From JALOAT01 sp050179875 (GTDB lineage: Bacteria > Pseudomonadota > Gammaproteobacteria > Thiohalomonadales > Thiohalomonadaceae), in NCBI GenBank assembly GCA_050179875.1, contig JBFXES010000191.1:1-5533 (forward strand): a stretch of DNA of 5,533 bases, in the 5' to 3' direction. The notes below the pieces were generated by a model that saw only the letters and a list, made by a program, of their open reading frames with translations, did no database searches and had not been told where the DNA came from. A program made the translations under genes and the position numbers. Below are positions 1 through 5,495 of this stretch, one piece after another (the first letter of the stretch is position 1; each line of letters opens with the position of its first letter).

Positions 1-353
1 ACGGGCAGGCCGTTCTCCACCAGCGCCACGTTCACCGTGAACTCGCCATTACGGCTGATGAACTCCTTGGTGCCGTCCAGGGGATCCACCAGCCAGAAAC
101 GCTCGGCGACCGCCGGCACGTTGCCGGCGGCCACGGCCTCTTCGGCGATCACCGGGACGTCGGGCGTCAGCGCCGCAAGGGCAGGAAGGATCAGCGCTTC
201 GGCACGCTGGTCGGCCTCGGTCACCGGGGACGCGTCCTGCTTGCCCGTCACGGCGAAATCGGTCCCGTAAACCTCCATGACCACGGCTCCCGCCGCCCGG
301 ACGATGGGCACCAGCTTTTCCATGAGCGCATTGAGGCTTTCCGTTTTGTTCAC
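1..353 (-). CDS. cysQ: 3'(2'),5'-bisphosphate nucleotidase CysQ (N-terminal part, cut by window edge)
   Basis: Inositol-monophosphatase-family enzyme that dephosphorylates PAP, the by-product of PAPS use, to AMP. It also hydrolyses PAPS in some species. Only the first 117 residues are present, less than half of a typical CysQ of about 250-270 residues. Motifs seen: KQDASPVTEAD (about residues 38-48, the Mg-site lead-in), IAEE (69-72) and the family signature DPLDGTKEFI (90-99), whose two aspartates bind metal. All expected N-terminal metal ligands are present, so the gene looks intact as far as it goes. The start is a GTG at 353-351, chosen because AGGAG (minus strand, 363-359) lies 5 bases upstream and the protein begins at the usual place for the family. 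It is divergent from the wHTH-cysD-cysNC operon and shares its roughly 100-bp intergenic region. This fits co-regulation of PAPS synthesis and PAP disposal, which is inference. Identification is secure. Confidence 0.93.
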   Translation of the reverse strand, partial: MNKTESLNALMEKLVPIVRAAGAVVMEVYGTDFAVTGKQDASPVTEADQRAEALILPALAALTPDVPVIAEEAVAAGNVPAVAERFWLVDPLDGTKEFISRNGEFTVNVALVENGLP

Positions 354-358
354 GACTT

Positions 359-363
359 CTCCT
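359..363 (-). promoter_or_regulatory. Ribosome binding site deciding the GTG start of cysQ
   Basis: The minus strand reads AGGAG followed by AAGTC and then GTG. This is a near-consensus Shine-Dalgarno sequence with 5-base spacing, and it supports the GTG at 353 over the ATG ten codons further in. Confidence 0.8.
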
Positions 364-386
364 ATTGAGACAGAAAATGTTTAAGC

Positions 387-405
387 ATCGCGCTTGTGGC
401 GCGAT
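387..405. promoter_or_regulatory. Perfect inverted repeat over the -35 box, candidate operator
   Basis: ATCGCGC, a 5-base spacer TTGTG, then GCGCGAT: a perfect 7-bp dyad of 19 bp overall. The spacer plus the next base forms the TTGTGG -35 hexamer of the rightward promoter. The dyad lies in the gap between the divergent cysQ and wHTH-cysD genes, about 34 bp from the cysQ start codon. Position and symmetry suit a dimeric repressor or a divergent-promoter regulator. It does not match a CysB or Cbl site that I recognise. The transposase-derived HTH protein encoded just downstream is an obvious but unproven candidate ligand. The arms are GC-rich and could also form a hairpin in a cysQ transcript if that started further upstream. 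Confidence 0.5.
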
Positions 406-422
406 CAGGGGCTCCCTATAAT
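394..422 (+). promoter_or_regulatory. Sigma70-type promoter for the wHTH-cysD-cysNC operon
   Basis: TTGTGG (394-399, three of six consensus bases, including the TTG core) is followed by exactly 17 bp and a perfect TATAAT (417-422). The expected transcription start is about 428-430, just ahead of the ATG at 457. The strong -10 with a weak -35 suggests dependence on, or control by, a factor bound near the -35, where the 387-405 dyad sits. The promoter also argues against the in-frame TTG at 394 being a start codon, since that TTG is the -35 box itself. Confidence 0.65.
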
Positions 423-456
423 CGCAGACTTTGTCAGGGATGTCCCATGCATCAGC

Positions 457-2235
457 ATGGACTCAGGACAGCCACGAGACGTGAACGGAAAACGCCTTTC
501 CCCCAGCGAGTTGAACCAGCGACGGCACCGCGCCGTCCGGCTGCGCCTGCAGGGAAAAGCCGTCCGCGAGGCCTGTGAACAGACGGGGCTCAGCGCGCCC
601 ACGGTCATCGCCGCCTACAAGGCCTTCCTGGCCGGCGGCTGGACGGCCATCGACGTCAAGGGGCGCGGGCGTCCGCGCGGACTGGGCGCACCCGCCACGG
701 GCATGGACGAGGCCGGTCTGCTGGGAGCCCTGCCGCGCACCCTCCCCGAGGAGGTGAGCCCGGAGTTCCACCTGTGGAGCCTGTCCGCCCTGGCGGAGTG
801 GCTGTACCGCACCCAGGATATCCGGCCCTCCTCGCGCACCGTGGCGCGCTATGCCCAACGCTGGGGATTCAGCCCGGAGGACGAGATCGGACAGACCAGT
901 CCGCTCCAGTGGCTGGAACGCCACCACCCCGAATTACTGGCCAGGGCCCGGCAGGAGGATGCCGAGATCCATTGGGGCGGGGAATGTGCCTGGCGAAACG
1001 GGCACACGCACGCCGTGAGCGCATCGCTCCTTTACGCCCGCAGCGCCCGCGACAAGCTGCGCTGGTGGATCAGTACCGACGGCTTGAACACGGCAGCCGT
1101 CATCAGTTTTCTGAGCCGCCTCGTGCGCGAGGTGGACCGGAAAATCTTCCTGGTGTTCGACGGCGTCGATCTGCATCGCTTCGACGATGTCAGGCAGTGG
1201 CTGCACGAACACCGGGAACGCATTGAATTGGCCTTTTCGTCAGGGCCGGCGGGGAAACCTGTCCAGACAGGCGGCGGGCGCGCGCCCGCGCTCCCGACCG
1301 GCCCGGACCAAGCAACACCCATGCGGGAAAAAACCATGACGCTCACACATCTGCAGCGACTCGAAGCTGAAAGCATTCACATCATGAGGGAAGTGGTCGC
1401 CGAGACGGAAAATCCGGTGATGCTCTACTCCATCGGCAAGGACAGCGCCGTCATGCTGCACCTTGCCCGCAAGGCGTTCTATCCGGCGCCGCCGCCGTTC
1501 CCGTTGTTGCACGTGGACACGGGCTGGAAATTCCGCGCCATGTACGAGTTCCGCGACCGCATGGCCGAAGAGGCCGGCATGGACCTGCTGGTGCACATCA
1601 ACCCGGAGGGCGAGAAGAAAGGCATCAACCCGTTCACCCACGGCTCGGCCCTCTACACCGACGTGATGAAGACCGAAGGCCTCAAGCAGGCCCTGGACAA
1701 GTACGGTTTCGATGCGGCCTTCGGCGGCGCGCGCCGCGACGAGGAGAAATCCCGCGCCAAGGAGCGCGTGTTTTCCTTCCGCACCGCGCAACACCGCTGG
1801 GACCCGAAGAATCAGCGCCCCGAACTCTGGCGCCTTTACAACGCCCGCAAGCACAAGGGCGAATCCATCCGCGTGTTCCCCCTCTCCAACTGGACCGAAC
1901 TCGATGTCTGGCAGTACATCCACCAGGAGCGCATCCCCATCGTGCCCCTGTACTTCTCCGCCGAACGTCCGGTGGTCATGCGCGACGGCACCCTCATCAT
2001 GGTGGATGACGAGCGCATGCCGCTGAAGCCCGGCGAAGTGCCCGTGATGCGCCGGGTGCGCTTCCGCACCCTGGGCTGCTATCCGCTCACGGGTGCCGTG
2101 GAATCGGAGGCGGACAGCGTCACCGCCATCATCCAGGAACTCCTGCTTGCCACCACCTCCGAGCGCAGCGGCCGCGTCATCGACTCCGATTCGCCCAGCT
2201 CCATGGAGAAGAAGAAGAAGGAAGGTTACTTCTAA
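457..2235 (+). CDS. IS630-transposase-derived winged-HTH domain in frame with CysD (592-residue ORF)
   Basis: One uninterrupted frame joins two unrelated modules. Residues 1-75 hold a basic helix-turn-helix (core about 22-60: RHRAVRLRLQGK, then LSAPTVIAAYKAFLAGGW, then GRGRPRG). Residues about 105-140 resemble the second winged helix of IS630 transposases (LWSLSALAEWLY, RTVARYAQRWGFS). Residues 160-260 resemble the IS630 DDE core but are degenerate: WGGE where WGDE is usual (172-175), VFDGVDLH with the second Asp kept (233-240), and an end at RIELAF before the segment that carries the third acid. Residues 261-293 are a Gly/Pro/Ala-rich linker. Residues 294-592 are complete CysD. The start is uncertain. 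ATG 457 lies after the promoter but AGGGA (436-440) is 16 bases upstream, and GTG 481 is also in frame. Fusion protein, two overlapping products from one message, or CysD alone are all possible. The open frame is seen; the regulatory role is inferred. Confidence 0.6.
   Translation: MDSGQPRDVNGKRLSPSELNQRRHRAVRLRLQGKAVREACEQTGLSAPTVIAAYKAFLAGGWTAIDVKGRGRPRGLGAPATGMDEAGLLGALPRTLPEEVSPEFHLWSLSALAEWLYRTQDIRPSSRTVARYAQRWGFSPEDEIGQTSPLQWLERHHPELLARARQEDAEIHWGGECAWRNGHTHAVSASLLYARSARDKLRWWISTDGLNTAAVISFLSRLVREVDRKIFLVFDGVDLHRFDDVRQWLHEHRERIELAFSSGPAGKPVQTGGGRAPALPTGPDQATPMREKTMTLTHLQRLEAESIHIMREVVAETENPVMLYSIGKDSAVMLHLARKAFYPAPPPFPLLHVDTGWKFRAMYEFRDRMAEEAGMDLLVHINPEGEKKGINPFTHGSALYTDVMKTEGLKQALDKYGFDAAFGGARRDEEKSRAKERVFSFRTAQHRWDPKNQRPELWRLYNARKHKGESIRVFPLSNWTELDVWQYIHQERIPIVPLYFSAERPVVMRDGTLIMVDDERMPLKPGEVPVMRRVRFRTLGCYPLTGAVESEADSVTAIIQELLLATTSERSGRVIDSDSPSSMEKKKKEGYF
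493..1236 (+). mobile_element. Remnant or domesticated IS630-family transposase segment
   Basis: The encoded protein follows the IS630 order: N-terminal HTH, winged helix, then a DDE_3-like core with segments resembling AEIxWGDE, SARxKLRxW, FLxRLxREVDRKIFLVxD and WLxEHRxRIEL. Compared with the usual family layout, about 20 residues between the first acidic motif and the central beta-strands are missing (WRNGHTHAVSASLLYARSAR is unusually short). The C-terminal part with the PYSPELNPxE-type motif is absent. I found no convincing terminal inverted repeats or TA target duplication at either end, so it is not a complete or mobile IS. There are no in-frame stops or frameshifts across about 750 bp. 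Limits are approximate and set by protein similarity, recognised from memory of the family rather than by a search. Confidence 0.6.
1336..2235 (+). CDS. cysD: Sulfate adenylyltransferase subunit 2, CysD (start internal to the longer ORF)
   Basis: Small catalytic subunit of ATP sulfurylase. It adenylylates sulfate to APS together with the CysN GTPase in the cytoplasm. Reading from ATG 1336 gives 299 residues, the normal family length, and the N-terminus (THLQRLEAESIHIMREV) aligns with the usual CysD start. The PP-loop SIGKDS is at 32-37, followed by HVDTGWKF (59-66), GGARRDEEKSRAKER (130-144), FPLSNWTELDVW (181-192), RTLGCYPLTGA (244-254) and the conserved lysine-rich tail ending EGYF. GGGA (1325-1328) lies 7 bases upstream as a modest ribosome site. 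ATG 1321 is in frame but has no such site. Because the upstream transposase-like frame runs straight in without a stop, this start may be internal and an N-terminal fusion may also be made. The stop TAA overlaps the cysNC ATG (TAATG), implying translational coupling. CysD identity is certain; its N-terminus is not. Confidence 0.93.
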   Translation: MTLTHLQRLEAESIHIMREVVAETENPVMLYSIGKDSAVMLHLARKAFYPAPPPFPLLHVDTGWKFRAMYEFRDRMAEEAGMDLLVHINPEGEKKGINPFTHGSALYTDVMKTEGLKQALDKYGFDAAFGGARRDEEKSRAKERVFSFRTAQHRWDPKNQRPELWRLYNARKHKGESIRVFPLSNWTELDVWQYIHQERIPIVPLYFSAERPVVMRDGTLIMVDDERMPLKPGEVPVMRRVRFRTLGCYPLTGAVESEADSVTAIIQELLLATTSERSGRVIDSDSPSSMEKKKKEGYF

Positions 2236-4142
2236 TGGCCACCGTACCCTCCTCCAGCATGATCAACGACATCGAGCAGTACCTGGCGCACCAGGAGAAC
2301 AAGAGCCTGCTGCGCTTCATCACCTGTGGCAGCGTGGACGACGGCAAGAGCACCCTGATCGGGCGTCTGCTGTACGAATCCAAGATGCTCTTCGAGGATC
2401 AGTTGTCCGCGCTTGAGGCCGACTCGAAGAAATTCGGCACCCAGGGCGACGCCATCGACTTCGCGCTGCTCGTGGACGGCCTCGCCGCCGAGCGCGAGCA
2501 GGGCATCACCATCGACGTGGCGTATCGCTTCTTCTCCACCGATCGGCGCAAGTTCATCGTCGCCGACACACCGGGGCACGAGCAGTACACCCGCAACATG
2601 GTCACCGGCGCCTCCACCGCCGACGTGGCCATTCTCATGGTGGACGCGCGCAAGGGCGTGCTGACCCAGACCCGGCGGCACAGCTATCTGGTCTCGCTGC
2701 TGGGCATCCGCCACATCGTGGTGGCCATCAACAAGATGGACCTGGTGGACTACGCCGAAAGCACCTTCAGCGCCATCACCCAGGAGTATTCCGAGTTCGC
2801 GAAGCAGATCGGGCTGGATGACGTCACCTTCATCCCCATTTCGGCCTTCAAGGGCGACAACGTGGTGACGCGCAGCGACAACATGTCCTGGTATCGCGGC
2901 CCCACCCTCATGGCCTACCTGGAGACCGTCGAGGTGGACGCCGACCGCATGCAGAACGCGCCGTTCCGCATGCCCGTGCAGTGGGTGAATCGCCCCAACC
3001 TGGACTTCCGCGGCTTCGCCGGCCTGATCGTCAGCGGCACGGTGGCGCGCGGCGATCGCGTGCGCGTCCAGCCCAGCGGCAAGGAGAGCACGATCGCGCG
3101 CATCGTGGTCCAGGGCGGTGACCTGGCGCATGCCGTGGCCGGTCAGTCCGTCACCCTCACCCTGGAAGACGAGATCGACATCTCCCGCGGCGACCTCATC
3201 AGCGCGGCGCAGGCACCGGCCTCGGTCGCCGACCAGTTCGAAACCACGCTCGTATGGATGCACGAGGAGCCCATGCTCCCGGGCCGTACCTATCTGATGA
3301 AGATCGGCACCAGGACCGTGACGGCCTCGGTGACGGACATCAAGTATCAGATCAACGTCAACACCCTGGAGCACATCGCGGCCAAGCAGCTCGAACTCAA
3401 CGCCATTGCCGAGTGCAACATCAGCGTCGATCAGCCCATTCCCTTCGACGCCTACGCCGACAATCGCGACACGGGCGGCTACATCCTCATCGACCGCATG
3501 ACCAACAACACCGTGGGTGCCGGTCTGCTGAACTTCGCCCTGCGCCGCAGCCAGAACATCCATATCCAGCACGTGGACGTGGACAAGCAGGCGCGTGCCG
3601 CCATCAAGGGCCAGAAGCCTTGCGTGCTCTGGTTCACCGGCCTTTCGGGTGCGGGCAAGTCCACCATCGCCAACCTGGTGGAAAAGAAGCTCCACGCCAA
3701 GAACCGCCACACCTATCTGCTGGACGGCGACAACGTGCGCCACGGGCTGAACAAGGATCTGGGTTTCACCGATGCCGACCGCGTGGAGAACATCCGCCGC
3801 ATCGCGGAAGTGGCCAAGCTGATGGTGGATGCGGGCCTGATCGTGACCACGGCCTTCATTTCGCCGTTCCGCTCGGAACGCCAGATGGCGCGCTCGCTGC
3901 TGGGTGAAGGCGAATTCATCGAGGTGTTCGTGGACACGCCGCTGGACGTAGCCGAGCAGCGCGACACCAAGGGGCTGTACAAGAAGGCCCGGCGGGGCGA
4001 GCTGAAGAACTTCACCGGCATCGACTCACCCTACGAGACCCCCGAGCATCCCGAGTTCTGCATCGACACCACGCGGACTACGGCAGATCAGGCGGCCGAT
4101 CAGGTGATCGCCTATCTGCAGGAAAACGGCTATCTCGGCTGA
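2235..4142 (+). CDS. cysNC: Bifunctional sulfate adenylyltransferase subunit 1 / adenylylsulfate kinase, CysN-CysC
   Basis: A 635-residue fusion, the usual length for proteobacterial CysNC/NodQ proteins. The N-terminal part (about 1-450) is the translation-factor-like GTPase that drives APS synthesis by CysD: P-loop GSVDDGKST (32-40), EREQGITIDVAYR (86-98, switch I region), DTPGH (111-115), NKMD (166-169), then two beta-barrel domains. The C-terminal part (about 458-635) is APS kinase, which makes PAPS: P-loop GLSGAGKST (469-477), LDGDNVRHGLNKDLGF (496-511), FISPFRSERQ (541-550, containing the serine phosphorylated in CysC enzymes), FVDTPL (565-570) and KNFTGIDSPYE (591-601). Every motif needed for both activities is present, so both halves should be active. 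AAGGAAGG (2218-2225), inside the end of cysD, is a strong ribosome site 9 bases before the ATG. The one-base overlap with cysD suggests stoichiometric, coupled translation. The product is PAPS, which links this gene to the divergent cysQ. Confidence 0.97.
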   Translation: MATVPSSSMINDIEQYLAHQENKSLLRFITCGSVDDGKSTLIGRLLYESKMLFEDQLSALEADSKKFGTQGDAIDFALLVDGLAAEREQGITIDVAYRFFSTDRRKFIVADTPGHEQYTRNMVTGASTADVAILMVDARKGVLTQTRRHSYLVSLLGIRHIVVAINKMDLVDYAESTFSAITQEYSEFAKQIGLDDVTFIPISAFKGDNVVTRSDNMSWYRGPTLMAYLETVEVDADRMQNAPFRMPVQWVNRPNLDFRGFAGLIVSGTVARGDRVRVQPSGKESTIARIVVQGGDLAHAVAGQSVTLTLEDEIDISRGDLISAAQAPASVADQFETTLVWMHEEPMLPGRTYLMKIGTRTVTASVTDIKYQINVNTLEHIAAKQLELNAIAECNISVDQPIPFDAYADNRDTGGYILIDRMTNNTVGAGLLNFALRRSQNIHIQHVDVDKQARAAIKGQKPCVLWFTGLSGAGKSTIANLVEKKLHAKNRHTYLLDGDNVRHGLNKDLGFTDADRVENIRRIAEVAKLMVDAGLIVTTAFISPFRSERQMARSLLGEGEFIEVFVDTPLDVAEQRDTKGLYKKARRGELKNFTGIDSPYETPEHPEFCIDTTRTTADQAADQVIAYLQENGYLG

Positions 4143-4154
4143 TCCCGCCTGTGC

Positions 4155-4181
4155 GTAGGAGCGGCCTGAGGCCGCTCCTAC
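4155..4181. repeat. 27-bp perfect palindrome, REP-like, between convergent genes
   Basis: GTAGGAGCGGCC, a 3-base loop TGA, then GGCCGCTCCTAC: a perfect 12-bp stem. It begins 12 bases after the cysNC stop and ends 27 bases before the stop of the convergent glycosyltransferase gene. The GTAGGAGCGGCC core resembles the extragenic palindromes scattered through many gammaproteobacterial genomes. No T-run follows on either strand, so it is not a classical intrinsic terminator. It could still stabilise or end both transcripts, and its placement at a convergent junction is typical of REP elements. Confidence 0.7.
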
Positions 4182-4208
4182 AAGGGTGATTCGTCGAGGA
4201 ACCCGGCC

Positions 4209-5210
4209 CTACGACAGCTCGCGGGCCGTGTGTGCCAGTGCCTGCACCCTCTCCCGGGCGTTTTGCACCATGGCCAACCTGCGCGCGTCGTCGCGCGCCA
4301 GCGCCAGTATGGCCTCGACCCAGCGCGCCTCGTCCATGGGCAGCACCTCGCCATCCAGGCCCGCACGGACCACGTCTCCGCAGGCCGAACCCGCGGCGTA
4401 GATCCCCGCCGCACCGCAGTGCGTGATGTCGAAGAACTTGGTGTACGAACGAGCCCGATTGAAACGGCTTGCCATGAGAGGTGCCAGGCCGACATGCCGC
4501 CCCGGCGTGGCGAGAAACGCCTGGTAAGCAGGCCATTTCATCGGATGCACCACATTCACCCGCGGCAGTCCGCGGTAAAGCCGGTACACATCGCTGCCGC
4601 CGACGATCTCGAACACCAGGCGCTCGTCTCGATTCAAGGCCTCCTCCACCACGGGCCGCAGCCAGCGAACTTCTGCCTCGTGAGACGCGGAGCCATGATA
4701 GAAAACGCGGCGCAAGTCGTCGGCACCGGCATCGAGCGGAACCGGCAGGATCAGACGCGGCTGCCAGCGCGCGTATTTCTCCTTCAGCCAGGCGGTGGAC
4801 ACCCATAGCTGCGCCCGCATCCGTTGCAACCACTGCTGTTGCGACGTGGTCAGTCGCCACAGCTTGAAGCGATACCGCAGCGGCAAGCCGCTCCAAGCCT
4901 GCGGGTCCAGGAGATCGTCGTCCATGAAACAAACGACGCCGGCCAGTCGCTCACGCACCGACTCCACCCAGGCACGCCAGGCGCGGGGCACATAACGCAC
5001 GAATACGACCGCGGCGCCGTCCGCTTCCTCCGGCGACGGCAGCTCGGCAAAACCGCAGCGCACGATCGCACCGGCACGCCCGCGCAACGCCGGCATCACG
5101 AAAAAATCCGCCGAAGGATTGGGCTGCTCCTCGACAACGTAGACACGCGCCCAGTGCATGCTGTGGAAACGCTCCGTAGTCACTCCGTCCACCAATGCGG
5201 CAATGCGCAT
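4209..5210 (-). CDS. GT-B fold glycosyltransferase, family 1/4-like
   Basis: Predicted cytoplasmic glycosyltransferase of 333 residues, within the usual 330-400 range, with no signal peptide or membrane helix apparent. The N-terminus MRIAALVDGV looks like a Rossmann strand. VVCFMDDDLLD (92-102) matches the (D/E)xDDLL strand seen in many polysaccharide and O-antigen transferases of this type. The C-terminal donor-binding half has RRVFYHGSASHEAEV (167-181), VFEIVGG (199-205), then VGLAPLMASRFNRARSYTKF (240-259) and THCGAAGIYA (263-272). The last segments correspond to the nucleotide-sugar site, where family members usually read GLAPL...FN.AKS.LKF.EY...G.P. The usual second glutamate of the E-x7-E motif is not obvious here (FFDI instead of F-x-E-Y). 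Donor and acceptor cannot be told from sequence. The ATG at 5210 was chosen because it begins the first beta-strand, though it has only a weak upstream ribosome site. It converges on cysNC and is not part of that operon. Confidence 0.72.
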   Translation of the reverse strand: MRIAALVDGVTTERFHSMHWARVYVVEEQPNPSADFFVMPALRGRAGAIVRCGFAELPSPEEADGAAVVFVRYVPRAWRAWVESVRERLAGVVCFMDDDLLDPQAWSGLPLRYRFKLWRLTTSQQQWLQRMRAQLWVSTAWLKEKYARWQPRLILPVPLDAGADDLRRVFYHGSASHEAEVRWLRPVVEEALNRDERLVFEIVGGSDVYRLYRGLPRVNVVHPMKWPAYQAFLATPGRHVGLAPLMASRFNRARSYTKFFDITHCGAAGIYAAGSACGDVVRAGLDGEVLPMDEARWVEAILALARDDARRLAMVQNARERVQALAHTARELS

Positions 5211-5356
5211 AGAAAGCCGACCCCGAACCGGTCACGGAGACCTCGGACAGCGATCCCTGAAGCGGGCAAGGGTCAGCGGCGCATATTGTGCCGGCGATGG
5301 ATGCAAGGCAAGCGATACATGGTCCTGCGCAGTGAGCGATGACATCGGGGTTTACT

Positions 5357-5417
5357 CACAGGGCGGCCCGTCGCCGCCGTAATGACGGCGGCATCGGCGG
5401 GCACGGCCCGCCCTGTG
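5357..5417. repeat. Composite 61-bp palindrome (nested inverted repeats)
   Basis: The outer arms are 15 bp each: CACAGGGCGGCCCGT (5357-5371) and ACGGCCCGCCCTGTG (5403-5417), which pair at 14 of 15 positions (C opposite C at 5367/5407). Nested inside is a perfect 8-bp stem, GCCGCCGT and ACGGCGGC (5373-5380 and 5385-5392), closing an AATG loop. The right side has an extra 10 bases (5393-5402), giving a bulge. The form suggests a dispersed extragenic repeat or small palindromic element. It could also be a transcript-level structure upstream of the gene at 5496. There is no T-run, so a standard terminator is not supported. Confidence 0.65.
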
Positions 5418-5484
5418 CAGGTGCCGTAGAAACTATGAGCAAGAAGGGCCGCCAGAGTACCCTCCCAACCGAATCACCACAAAC

Positions 5485-5493
5485 GGGAGAGAG
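5485..5493 (+). promoter_or_regulatory. Ribosome binding site for the right-edge gene
   Basis: Purine-rich GGGAGAGAG with the GGAG core at 5486-5489, six bases before the ATG at 5496. It is the main support for a real gene starting there. Confidence 0.6.
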
Positions 5494-5495
5494 AA

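Larger units (their letters stand above)
5211..5495. other. Divergent intergenic region without a supportable gene
   Basis: These 285 bp separate the start of the minus-strand glycosyltransferase from the plus-strand start at 5496. Short open frames cross it but none has both a ribosome site and plausible composition. No convincing -35/-10 pair was found in either direction, although CACAATATG on the minus strand near 5280-5292 is a weak -10 candidate for the glycosyltransferase. The main structure is the composite palindrome at 5357-5417. Confidence 0.6.

Noticed and set aside
394..456. Extension of the wHTH-CysD frame to the TTG at 394
   Set aside because: The TTG is the -35 hexamer of a well-formed promoter (TATAAT at 417-422), so it lies upstream of the expected transcript. 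It also has no ribosome site, and the added 21 residues show no family resemblance.
457..1335. Complete, active IS630 insertion sequence
   Set aside because: The third catalytic motif and part of the core are missing, the first Asp is replaced, and no terminal inverted repeats or TA duplication were found.
2207..2222. GAA/GAAG tract near the end of cysD as a repeat or slippage site
   Set aside because: It encodes the lysine-rich tail conserved in CysD proteins (EKKKxEGYF), and it overlaps the cysNC ribosome site, which explains the purine run.
2232..3743. 503-codon open frame on the minus strand opposite cysNC
   Set aside because: It lies wholly antisense to a conserved gene with intact motifs. 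Long antisense frames are a by-product of GC-rich codon use. Its His/Val/Gly/Asp-rich composition resembles no protein family.
4155..4190. Intrinsic terminator for cysNC
   Set aside because: The stem is strong but is followed by AAGGGTGATT rather than a T-run, and the reverse strand has none either. Recorded as a REP-like palindrome instead.
4078..4932. 284-codon minus-strand frame overlapping the glycosyltransferase
   Set aside because: It is a shifted-frame shadow of the glycosyltransferase gene, Arg/Ala/Gly-rich with no motif, while the overlapping frame has recognisable GT-B segments.
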